64,000 nt of DNA from the NCBI GenBank assembly GCA_937995535.1, contig CALKJU010000004.1, positions 1-64,000 of the forward strand, read 5' to 3'. Each line of letters opens with the position of its first letter. Positions within the stretch are counted from its first letter, which is position 1. The notes below the pieces were generated by a model, which did no database searches, was not told where the DNA came from, and was given only the letters and a program-made list of their open reading frames with translations. The stretch comes from an uncultured Alphaproteobacteria bacterium (lineage in GTDB: Bacteria; Pseudomonadota; Alphaproteobacteria; Geminicoccales; Geminicoccaceae). Positions 13,224 to 20,659 of this stretch are shown piece after piece. A program made the translations under genes and the position numbers.

Positions 13224-13768
13224 CCGGCGAGGATCGCCTGCACCGGCTCGTCGCGGGCATCCTGCTCGCCGTGCTTGCCGGGCCCGGCGCGTTCGCCCAG
13301 GCGCCGATGCCCGGAGCGAGCAAGGAGCCGATCGAGATCGTCGCCGACCTGCTGACCGTCGAGCAAAACCGGCAGGTGGCGATCTTCTCCGGCAATGTCC
13401 AGGCGATCCAGGGCGAGATGACGCTCTCCGCCGACCGCCTCGAGGTCTTCTACGCCGAGGGCGCGGGGGGCGGCGCGGCCGCGACGGGCGTCGGCCAGGG
13501 GACCCAGATCACCCGGATCGAGGCCGAAGGCAATGTCAAGGTCGCCAATCCGAGCGACACCGCGGCCGGCGATCGCGGTGTCTACGACGTCGCCGCCCAG
13601 ACGATCCACCTCGAGGGGAACGTCGTCCTGACGAGTGGCAGCAACGTCGTCCGCGGCGCGGAGCTCGACGTCGACCTGCAGCGCAACCTTTCCACCGTCC
13701 GCGGCGGCGCCGGCGGTGCCGGCCAGCGCGTGCGCGCGCTGTTCGTGCCCGACGCGGACGGGAGCTGA
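13220..13768 (+). CDS. lptA: LPS transport periplasmic protein LptA
   Basis: Periplasmic OstA-like protein that bridges the inner and outer membranes for LPS export. The 182 residues begin with a signal peptide (LVAGILLAVLAGPGAFA, cleavage after about residue 26), followed by the jellyroll repeats: IEIVADLLTVEQNRQVAIFS, then LSADRLEVFY, then the VYDVAAQTIHLEGNVVLTS strand. The ATG overlaps the kdsD stop, and lptB follows after 3 bases. LptC, which usually lies between kdsD and lptA, is missing here. Confidence 0.9.
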   Translation: MTGEDRLHRLVAGILLAVLAGPGAFAQAPMPGASKEPIEIVADLLTVEQNRQVAIFSGNVQAIQGEMTLSADRLEVFYAEGAGGGAAATGVGQGTQITRIEAEGNVKVANPSDTAAGDRGVYDVAAQTIHLEGNVVLTSGSNVVRGAELDVDLQRNLSTVRGGAGGAGQRVRALFVPDADGS

Positions 13769-13771
13769 GCC

Positions 13772-14581
13772 ATGGCCGAGGCCGAGACGCTCGCTCCGCC
13801 GCGCGCCAAGGTCGTGCCCCTGCCGCGCGACCGTGCGCCGGCACCGAGCGGGCGGTTGGAGGCGCGCGGGCTGGGCAAGCAGTATCGCGGCCGTGTCGTC
13901 CTGCGCGACGTGAGCCTCATCGTGCGCCGCGGCGAGGCGGTCGGCCTGCTCGGCCCGAACGGCGCCGGCAAGACGACCTCGTTCTATATCATCACCGGCC
14001 TGATCGCTCCCGACGCGGGCACGGTCACCCTCGACGGCACCGATCTCACACGCCTGCCGATGTACCGGCGGGCGCGCCTCGGCATCGGCTACCTGCCGCA
14101 GGAGGCATCGGTCTTCCGCGGGCTGAACGTCGAGGACAACATCCGCGCCGTGCTCGAGATCGCCGAGCCCGACCGCCGCCGGCGGACGGCCATGCTCGAG
14201 CAGCTCCTCGCCGAGTTCAACCTGCTGCATCTCCGCCGCGCGCCGGCGCTGGCGCTGTCGGGCGGCGAGCGGCGCCGGGTCGAGATCGCGCGCGCGCTCG
14301 CCACCGGCCCGACCTTCATCCTGCTCGACGAGCCGCTGGCCGGGATCGATCCGATCAACGTCGCCGAGATCCGCGATCTGGTCTCGCACCTGAAGGAGCG
14401 CGGCCTCGGTGTCCTGATCACCGATCACAATGTCCGCGACACGCTGGCCATCATCGATCGTGCCTACATCCTGCACGAGGGCCGCGTGCTCAAGGAAGGC
14501 AAGCCGCACGAGATCGTCGCCGACGAGATGGTCCGGCAGGTCTATCTCGGCGAGCGCTTCACGCTGGCCGGCAGCCACTGA
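13772..14581 (+). CDS. lptB: LPS export ABC transporter ATP-binding protein LptB
   Basis: Cytoplasmic ATPase of the LptB2FG complex that extracts LPS from the inner membrane. The 269 residues show Walker A GPNGAGKT (61-68), the Q-loop LPQEASVF, the signature LSGGE (162-166), Walker B FILLDE (Glu187) and the H-loop ITDHN. A 28-residue Pro/Arg-rich N-terminal extension precedes the ABC core. GGGAGCTGAG lies just upstream of the ATG. lptF and lptG are not in this window, which is normal. Confidence 0.95.
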   Translation: MAEAETLAPPRAKVVPLPRDRAPAPSGRLEARGLGKQYRGRVVLRDVSLIVRRGEAVGLLGPNGAGKTTSFYIITGLIAPDAGTVTLDGTDLTRLPMYRRARLGIGYLPQEASVFRGLNVEDNIRAVLEIAEPDRRRRTAMLEQLLAEFNLLHLRRAPALALSGGERRRVEIARALATGPTFILLDEPLAGIDPINVAEIRDLVSHLKERGLGVLITDHNVRDTLAIIDRAYILHEGRVLKEGKPHEIVADEMVRQVYLGERFTLAGSH

Positions 14582-14584
14582 GCC

Positions 14585-16030
14585 ATGGCCCTCGGGCTCC
14601 GTCTCGACGTCCGCCAGACGCAGAGCCTGGTCCTCACCCCGCAGCTGCAACAGGCGATCAAGCTCCTGCAGCTCTCCAACCTGGAGCTGCGCCAGGCGGT
14701 CGACCGCGAGGTCGGCGAGAACCCGTTCCTGGTCCCCCTCGACGGCGAGGAGCGGCGGGTCGCACCGCGAGCCGAGCGAACGCCCGGGCTGGCTGGCACG
14801 CCGCAACTGCCGTCACGTGCGGGCGCGGAGGAGGCGCTGCCCGAGGCGCCACCGGTCGGCGCCGACCAGCGCCTCGGCCTGCGCCGCACCGCCGCGCAGG
14901 CGCATGAGGAGCTGCCACCGTTCGAGGATCGCCTCACCCGCCCGAGCGGTCTGCGCGAGCAGCTCGCCGCGCAGGTCCGGCAGCTCGACCTGCCGCCGGC
15001 GGTCCGGGCGGCGGCGCTGGTCCTGGTCGAGGAGATCGACGACGACGGCTATCTGCGCGACCCCGACACGGTCCTCGCGGCCCGCCATGCGCTCCCCGAG
15101 CCGACTGTCGCCGCCGCGCGCCGCGCCGTGCAGGCCTGCGAGCCGACCGGCGTCGGCGCGCGCGACCTCGCCGAGTGCCTGGCGCTGCAGCTCGCCGAGC
15201 GCGACCGGCTCGACCCGCTGATGCGTCGCCTGCTCGACAACCTGCCGCTGCTCGCCCGGGCCGACTTCGCCGCGCTGATGCGCCTGTGCGCCGTCGACGC
15301 CGAGGACCTCCAGGACATGATCAGCGAGATCAAGACGCTGAACCCGCGGCCCGGGGCCAGCCTCGCCCTGGAGCCGACCGAGCTCGCCGTGCCCGATGTG
15401 GTCGTCCGCCGGACCGGCGACGGGCTGTGGCGGGTCGAGCTGAATGCCGCGACCCTGCCGCGCGTGCTGGTCGACGGGGCCTATTTCGCCGAGCTGTCGA
15501 GCCGCCGGCTGCGCCCGGACGAGCGCAGCTACATGACCGAACGTATGCAGGCGGCGAACTGGCTGGTCAAAGCGCTCGACCAGCGCGCCCGCACCGTGCT
15601 GCGGGTCAGCAAGGCGATCTTCGCCCGCCAGCTCGGCTTCCTCGAGAACGGAGCGAGCGCGCTGCGGCCGCTCGTGCTGCGCGATATCGCCGCGGCGACC
15701 GGGTTGCACGAAAGTACGGTCAGCCGGGCGACCGCCGACAAGTACGCCGCGACGCCCTGGGGTACGTTGCCGCTGAAATACTTCTTCACCACCGCCATCG
15801 CCGCCACCTCCGGCACCGAGAGCCACAGCGCCGAGGCGATCCGCATGCAGATCAAGCGGATGATCGAGCGGGAGGATCCGGTCAACGTGCTGTCCGACGA
15901 CCAGATCGTGGCCGAGCTGGAGCGTAGCGGCGTGGCGATCGCCCGGCGCACGGTGGCCAAGTATCGCGAGGCGCTCGGGATCGCCTCGTCGGTCCAGCGA
16001 CGCCGCCAGCGGGCGTTGGACGCCCGATGA
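14585..16030 (+). CDS. rpoN: RNA polymerase sigma-54 factor
   Basis: Alternative sigma factor for -24/-12 promoters that require enhancer-binding activators, used in nitrogen and other regulated functions. The 481 residues contain region I (RQTQSLVLTPQLQQAIKLLQ), an acidic and Pro-rich region II, the core-binding domain, the helix-turn-helix part with LRDIAAATGLHESTVSR, and the RpoN box ARRTVAKYRE (453-462). It starts 3 bases after lptB. The usual hpf gene is not found between it and ptsN. Confidence 0.97.
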   Translation: MALGLRLDVRQTQSLVLTPQLQQAIKLLQLSNLELRQAVDREVGENPFLVPLDGEERRVAPRAERTPGLAGTPQLPSRAGAEEALPEAPPVGADQRLGLRRTAAQAHEELPPFEDRLTRPSGLREQLAAQVRQLDLPPAVRAAALVLVEEIDDDGYLRDPDTVLAARHALPEPTVAAARRAVQACEPTGVGARDLAECLALQLAERDRLDPLMRRLLDNLPLLARADFAALMRLCAVDAEDLQDMISEIKTLNPRPGASLALEPTELAVPDVVVRRTGDGLWRVELNAATLPRVLVDGAYFAELSSRRLRPDERSYMTERMQAANWLVKALDQRARTVLRVSKAIFARQLGFLENGASALRPLVLRDIAAATGLHESTVSRATADKYAATPWGTLPLKYFFTTAIAATSGTESHSAEAIRMQIKRMIEREDPVNVLSDDQIVAELERSGVAIARRTVAKYREALGIASSVQRRRQRALDAR

Positions 16031-16223
16031 CGCCGCGCGTCGGAGGCCGCCGCCTTGACGGGGATGCCTCCGCGATCCAGTCTCGACGGTCACGGGGACG
16101 GCACCCGTGGCGGAGCAGCGTGGCCGCGGTGCGGTCGCAGCGGGCGTCCGCCAGAGGGGCCGTACCTCGCGGAGCCTCGTTGATGCCGGTTCGGGCCATT
16201 CCGCCCGTTTGGTCGCTCCACCC

Positions 16224-16691
16224 ATGATCGAGATGGCAGATCTGATCTCCGCCGACCGCGTGCTGGTCGGTCTGCGCGCAGCGAGCAAACGCCAGCTGCT
16301 CCAGGAACTCGCCGAGGATGCCGCCGCGGCGTGCGGCCTCGACGCGAGCACGGTGCTCGACGCGCTGATCCAACGCGAGAAGCTCGGCACGACGGCGGTC
16401 GGCGACGGGATCGCGATCCCGCATGCCAAGGTGCCGGGTCTGCCCAAGCTCGTGGGCTTCTTCGCCCGGCTCGCCCGCCCGATCGATTTCGACGCGCTCG
16501 ACGACAAGCCGGTCGACCTGATCTTCCTGCTGCTGGCGCCGGAAGGCGGCAGCGCGGAGCACCTCAAGGCGCTCGCCCGCATCGCCCGGATCCTGCGCGA
16601 TCCGGCGATGTGCGCGCGCCTCCGCCATGCGCCGAACGCCGACCGGGCCTACGCCGTGTTGACCGGCCAGCCGGAGAGCCACGCGGCCTGA
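16224..16691 (+). CDS. ptsN: nitrogen-regulatory PTS protein EIIA(Ntr)
   Basis: Phosphoacceptor of the regulatory PTS(Ntr) chain; its phosphorylation state adjusts potassium and nitrogen functions. The 155-residue EIIA-2 domain carries the phosphorylation site IAIPHAK with His67, after REKLGTTAVGDG. The ATG at 16224 (MIEMADLIS) matches the family start; an upstream start at 16107 would add 39 unrelated residues. No good Shine-Dalgarno is visible for either. The 193 bases between rpoN and this gene hold no recognisable hpf gene. Confidence 0.92.
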   Translation: MIEMADLISADRVLVGLRAASKRQLLQELAEDAAAACGLDASTVLDALIQREKLGTTAVGDGIAIPHAKVPGLPKLVGFFARLARPIDFDALDDKPVDLIFLLLAPEGGSAEHLKALARIARILRDPAMCARLRHAPNADRAYAVLTGQPESHAA

Positions 16692-16721
16692 GCCGCGCGG
16701 TCCGGTGGTGGGCAGGCCCAG

Positions 16722-17147
16722 ATGCGACGCACGACAACGACGCTCGCCGCCACCTGCCTGCGCTGGCTGGCACGCGGGGTGTTGCTCGAGGGGCCGAGCG
16801 GCGCCGGCAAGTCCGACCTGGCGCTGCGCCTGCTCGACGCCGGCGCGCAGCTCGTCGCCGACGACGCCGTGCGCATCGCCTGTGTCGGTGCGCGCCTGGT
16901 CGCGCGGCCGGCCGGCCTTGAGGGGCATCTCGAAGTCCGCGGTCAGGGCATCTACGTCGTGGCGCATGTCGCGGCGACCGTCGTGGATCTGGTCGTGCAG
17001 CTGGCCTCCGGGCCCGGGGTACGGCTGCCGCCGGCGGCGCGGCGGCGCCTGCTCGGCGTCGAGCTTCCATTGATCGAGGTGGATCCGGCGTCGGCCTCGG
17101 CCGTCGCCCGGATCCGCATCGCCCTGGACGGCCGCCGTGTCGCCTGA
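16722..17147 (+). CDS. hprK: short HPr kinase/phosphorylase
   Basis: Bifunctional kinase/phosphorylase acting on a serine of HPr. The 141 residues correspond to the catalytic C-terminal half only, as usual in Alphaproteobacteria (Gram-positive HprK is about 310 residues). The P-loop GPSGAGKS is at 24-31, followed by VADDAVRIA and the signature LEVRGQGIY. Its 3' end overlaps rapZ by 11 bases. The target HPr gene two genes downstream keeps the serine site. Confidence 0.9.
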   Translation: MRRTTTTLAATCLRWLARGVLLEGPSGAGKSDLALRLLDAGAQLVADDAVRIACVGARLVARPAGLEGHLEVRGQGIYVVAHVAATVVDLVVQLASGPGVRLPPAARRRLLGVELPLIEVDPASASAVARIRIALDGRRVA

Positions 17148-18018
17148 ACTCAGCGCGAGCTGCGTCGTGCTGGTCACCGGCCTGTCCGGCGCGGGCCGGT
17201 CCACCGCGCTGCGCGCGCTCGAGGATCACGGCTTCGAGGCGGTCGACAACCTCCCGCTGCCGCTACTCGAGCGGCTGCTCGCGGCGGGCGATCCACCCCA
17301 CGCCCCGCTCGCGATCGGGGTCGACACCCGGACTCGGGCGTTCGCGCCGGACGCGCTCGTGGCGCTGCGCGACCAGGGTGTCGCGCCCGAGCGGCCGCTG
17401 CGCCTGCTGTTCATCGACTGCGACGACGAGGTGCTGCAACGGCGCTTCACCGAGACGCGCCGGCGCCACCCCCTGGCGCAGGACCGGCCGCTCGCCGACG
17501 GCATCGCGATCGAGCGCCGGCTGCTGGCGCCGCTGCGCGATGCGGCCGACCTGTGCCTCGACACGACGCTTCTCACCGCCGCCGAGCTGCGCCAGCTCGT
17601 CGTCGCCCATCTCGCCCCGGGCGCGCCGCGCGGCCTCGGCGTCACCCTGATGTCGTTCGCCTATCGACGTGGCCTGCCGCGCGAGGCCGACGTCGTGTTT
17701 GACGTGCGTTTTCTCGCCAACCCGCACTACGATCCGGCCCTGCGGCCGCTGACCGGCCGCGACCGGGCGGTCCAAGAGCACATCCGGGCCGACCCGATCT
17801 GCTGTGCCGTGCTGGAGCGTCTGGAGACCCTGCTCGTGCCCCTCCTTCCCCGCTACCAGGCCGAGGGCAAGAGCTACCTCACGATCGCCATCGGCTGCAC
17901 CGGCGGCCGGCACCGGTCGGTGTTCGTCGTCGAGCACCTCGCCGCGGTGCTGCAGGCGGCCGGCTGGCCGGTGGGCGTCGTCCACCGCGAGCTGGCCGCG
18001 GCGGGCCTGACGCCATGA
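17137..18018 (+). CDS. rapZ: RapZ/YvcJ-family nucleotide-binding regulator
   Basis: P-loop protein; in E. coli RapZ is the RNase adaptor that controls glucosamine-6-phosphate synthase mRNA turnover through a small RNA. In Alphaproteobacteria the target is not established. The 293 residues show the P-loop GLSGAGRS (15-22), DNLPLPLLERL, FIDCDDEVLQRRF and the conserved C-terminal block LTIAIGCTGGRHRSVFVVE. Translation starts at a GTG inside hprK and the stop overlaps the next PTS gene (ATGA), tying it into the PTS(Ntr) operon. Confidence 0.92.
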   Translation: MSPELSASCVVLVTGLSGAGRSTALRALEDHGFEAVDNLPLPLLERLLAAGDPPHAPLAIGVDTRTRAFAPDALVALRDQGVAPERPLRLLFIDCDDEVLQRRFTETRRRHPLAQDRPLADGIAIERRLLAPLRDAADLCLDTTLLTAAELRQLVVAHLAPGAPRGLGVTLMSFAYRRGLPREADVVFDVRFLANPHYDPALRPLTGRDRAVQEHIRADPICCAVLERLETLLVPLLPRYQAEGKSYLTIAIGCTGGRHRSVFVVEHLAAVLQAAGWPVGVVHRELAAAGLTP

Positions 18019-18422
18019 TCGGCCTGGTCCTGGTGACGCATGGCCGGCTCGCGGCCGAGTTCATCTCGGCGATGGAGCATGTGGTCGGCCCGCAGGACAA
18101 GATCGCCGCGGTGTGCATCGAGGCCGAGGACGACATCGAGCAGCGCCGCGCCGACATCCTGGCCGCCGTCAAGGCCGTGGACAGCGGCGAGGGGGTGGTC
18201 ATCCTCACCGACATGTTCGGCGGCACGCCGTCGAACCTGGCGATCTCGACCATGGATCGGCCGCGGGTCGAGGTGATCGCCGGCGTCAACCTGCCGATGC
18301 TGATCAAGCTGGCCAGTGTCCGCGACAGCGAGCCGTTGGCCGACGCGGTCCGCGCCGCGCAGGAGGCCGGCCGCAAGTACATCAACGTGGCGAGCCAGCT
18401 GCTCAACGTGGATCGGAGCTGA
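18015..18422 (+). CDS. PTS EIIA component of the mannose type (EIIA-Man-like)
   Basis: Single-domain EIIA(Man)-like protein of 135 residues, found in Alphaproteobacteria beside HPr and HprK without the sugar-transport EIIB, C or D proteins; it is taken as a regulatory phosphoacceptor. The phosphorylated His9 is in VLVTHGRLA, and the family block VVILTDMFGGTPSNLA is intact. The ATG overlaps the rapZ stop, and HPr starts directly after its stop. Confidence 0.92.
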   Translation: MIGLVLVTHGRLAAEFISAMEHVVGPQDKIAAVCIEAEDDIEQRRADILAAVKAVDSGEGVVILTDMFGGTPSNLAISTMDRPRVEVIAGVNLPMLIKLASVRDSEPLADAVRAAQEAGRKYINVASQLLNVDRS

Positions 18423-18716
18423 ATGGACCGCTCCGCCGGGGGGCCGGCTCAGGCGCGGGTGACCATCGTCAATCAGCGTGGCCTGCACGCCCGCGCCGCG
18501 GCGCGCTTCGTGCGGCTCGCCGAGAGCTTCGACGCCCGCATCGAGGTGACCCGCGAGGACCTGACGGTCCAGGGCACCTCCATCCTCGGCCTGATGACGC
18601 TCGCCGCGAGCCCGGGGGTGACCCTCGAGCTGCGCGCCGTCGGCGCGGATGCCGGGCCGGCGATCGAGGCGCTGGTCGCACTGGTCGCGCGCGGCTTCGA
18701 CGAGGGGCCGGCGTGA
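18423..18716 (+). CDS. HPr phosphocarrier protein
   Basis: Phosphocarrier of the PTS(Ntr) chain that receives phosphate from EI(Ntr), not present in this window, and donates it to EIIA proteins. The 97 residues carry the active-site His22 in NQRGLHARAA and the kinase target Ser53 in GTSILGLMTL, in exact register with His15 and Ser46 of classical HPr. GGAG of GATCGGAGCTGA serves as ribosome binding site and overlaps the preceding stop. Having both sites and an upstream hprK indicates double regulation by His and Ser phosphorylation. Confidence 0.93.
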   Translation: MDRSAGGPAQARVTIVNQRGLHARAAARFVRLAESFDARIEVTREDLTVQGTSILGLMTLAASPGVTLELRAVGADAGPAIEALVALVARGFDEGPA

Positions 18717-18798
18717 CCCTTGCCGGCCGTTTCGGCCCCGTGCGATACGGCGCCCGGTCCGTCCTGCCGACCCTCCATCGACCATCGAGGAATGCTGA

Positions 18799-20199
18799 AT
18801 GAGCCGCTCCGACGACTACGCGGTCGCCGACCTCGGTCTCGCCGACTGGGGACGCAAGGAGATCGCGATCGCCGAGACCGAGATGCCGGGGCTGATGGCG
18901 CTCCGCGGCGAGTACGGCGACAGCCGGCCCCTGCGCGGCGCGCGCATCGCCGGCTGCCTGCACATGACGATCCAGACCGCCGTCCTGATCGAGACGCTGG
19001 TCCATCTCGGGGCCGAGGTCCGCTGGGCCTCGTGCAACATCTTCTCGACCCAGGACCACGCCGCCGCGGCGATCGCCCGGCGCGGCATCCCGGTGTTCGC
19101 GCGCAAGGGCGAGACCCTCGAGGAATATTGGGATTACGTCTACCGCATCCTGAGCTGGGGCGACGGCGGCTTTCCGAACCTGATCCTCGACGACGGCGGC
19201 GACGCGACGCTGATCGCGCAGCTCGGCCGCAAGGCGGAGCGCGACCCGTCCCTGATCGCCGAGCCGCGCAACGAGGAGGAGGAGGCGCTGTTCGCGGCGA
19301 TGCGGCAGCGGATCGCTGAGCGGCCGGGCTGGCATACGCAGCTCGGCGACGCGATCCAGGGTGTCAGCGAGGAGACCACGACCGGCGTGCACCGCCTCTA
19401 CGAGATGGAGCGGCGCGGCGAGCTGCTGTTCCCGGCGATCAACGTCAACGACAGCGTGACCAAGTCCAAGTTCGACAACCTCTACGGCTGCCGGGAGAGT
19501 CTGGTCGACGGCATCCGTCGCGCCACCGACGTGATGATGGCCGGCAAGGTCGCGGTGGTCTGCGGCTACGGCGATGTCGGCAAGGGTTCGGCCGCGTCGC
19601 TGCGCAACGCCGGCGCACGCGTCGTCGTGACCGAGATCGATCCGATCTGCGCCCTGCAGGCGGCGATGGAAGGCTACGAGGTCAACACCATGGACGAGAT
19701 GGCGCCGCGGGCGGACATCTTCGTCACCGCGACCGGCAACGTCGACGTCATCACGCTCGACCACATGCGCGCCATGAAGGACCGCGCGATCGTCTGCAAC
19801 ATCGGTCACTTCGACAGCGAGATCCAGGTCGCGGCGCTGCGCAACTACCGCTGGCACAACGTCAAGCCGCAGGTCGACGAGATCGAGTTCCCCGACGGCA
19901 AGCGGATCCTGCTGCTGGCCGAGGGGCGGTTGGTCAATCTCGGCTGCGCCACCGGCCACCCGAGCTTCGTCATGTCCGCGTCCTTCACCAACCAGACGCT
20001 CGCGCAGATCGAGCTGTGGACGCACGGGGACCGCTACGAGCGCAAGGTCTACACCCTGCCGAAAGCGCTCGACGAGAAGGTCGCAGCGCTCCACCTCGAG
20101 AAGATCGGCGTGCGTCTGACCAAGCTCAGCGCCAAGCAGGCGAGCTACATCGGTGTCGCCCCGGACGGCCCGTTCAAGCCCGGGCACTATCGCTATTGA
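18799..20199 (+). CDS. ahcY: adenosylhomocysteinase
   Basis: NAD-dependent cytosolic enzyme that hydrolyses S-adenosylhomocysteine to adenosine and homocysteine in the methyl cycle. The 466 residues have the substrate domain ([28 protein letters not shown] block), the Rossmann motif [12 protein letters not shown], the conserved [16 protein letters not shown], and the C-terminal KPGHYRY. GAGGA lies 8 bases before the ATG. The 82-base leader has no feature I would call a SAH riboswitch. The 3' end overlaps the probable tsaE start. Confidence 0.97.
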   Translation: MSRSDDYAVADLGLADWGRKEIAIAETEMPGLMALRGEYGDSRPLRGARIAGCLHMTIQTAVLIETLVHLGAEVRWASCNIFSTQDHAAAAIARRGIPVFARKGETLEEYWDYVYRILSWGDGGFPNLILDDGGDATLIAQLGRKAERDPSLIAEPRNEEEEALFAAMRQRIAERPGWHTQLGDAIQGVSEETTTGVHRLYEMERRGELLFPAINVNDSVTKSKFDNLYGCRESLVDGIRRATDVMMAGKVAVVCGYGDVGKGSAASLRNAGARVVVTEIDPICALQAAMEGYEVNTMDEMAPRADIFVTATGNVDVITLDHMRAMKDRAIVCNIGHFDSEIQVAALRNYRWHNVKPQVDEIEFPDGKRILLLAEGRLVNLGCATGHPSFVMSASFTNQTLAQIELWTHGDRYERKVYTLPKALDEKVAALHLEKIGVRLTKLSAKQASYIGVAPDGPFKPGHYRY

Positions 20200-20659
20200 C
20201 GAGGCGAGGCTCCGTCTGCCCGACCCGGCGGCGACGCGCGCCCTGGGAGCGCGTCTCGCCGGGCTGCTCCGCCGCGGCGATCTGATCGGCCTCGAAGGCG
20301 AGCTCGGCGCCGGCAAGAGCGAGCTGGCCCGCGCTGTGATCCATGCCCGGGCCGGGGCCGCCATCGAGGTGCCGAGCCCGACCTTCACCCTCGTCCAGAC
20401 CTACGACCTGCCCGGCCTGCGGATCACCCATGTCGACCTCTACCGGCTGGGTGACCCGGCCGAACTCTCCGAGCTCGGCCTCGACGAGGCCCTCGATCAA
20501 GGCGCGCTGCTGGTCGAGTGGCCGGAGCGCGCCGGCGCGATGCTGCCGGCCGACCGGCTGACCGTGCAGCTCCACCTCGGGGACACGCCGGAGCTGCGCG
20601 AGGCGGTGCTGCTCGCCGGTCCGTCCTGGGCCGACCGGCTCGGGCGGCTCGTCGGATGA
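20153..20659 (+). CDS. tsaE: tRNA threonylcarbamoyladenosine biosynthesis ATPase TsaE
   Basis: ATPase needed with TsaB and TsaD to make the t6A modification at position 37 of ANN-decoding tRNAs. The 168 residues contain the P-loop GELGAGKS (49-56), the switch-like [10 protein letters not shown] and [20 protein letters not shown]. The GTG at 20153 is the only standard start codon upstream of the conserved part, placing the first 15 codons inside the end of ahcY. The true start could be a non-standard codon nearer to 20190. The stop overlaps addB (ATGA). Confidence 0.88.
   Translation: MSPRTARSSPGTIAIDEARLRLPDPAATRALGARLAGLLRRGDLIGLEGELGAGKSELARAVIHARAGAAIEVPSPTFTLVQTYDLPGLRITHVDLYRLGDPAELSELGLDEALDQGALLVEWPERAGAMLPADRLTVQLHLGDTPELREAVLLAGPSWADRLGRLVG

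Noticed and set aside
18717..18798. Possible SAH riboswitch before ahcY
   Set aside because: The 82-base leader shows none of the conserved SAH core I know and includes a simple ribosome binding site.
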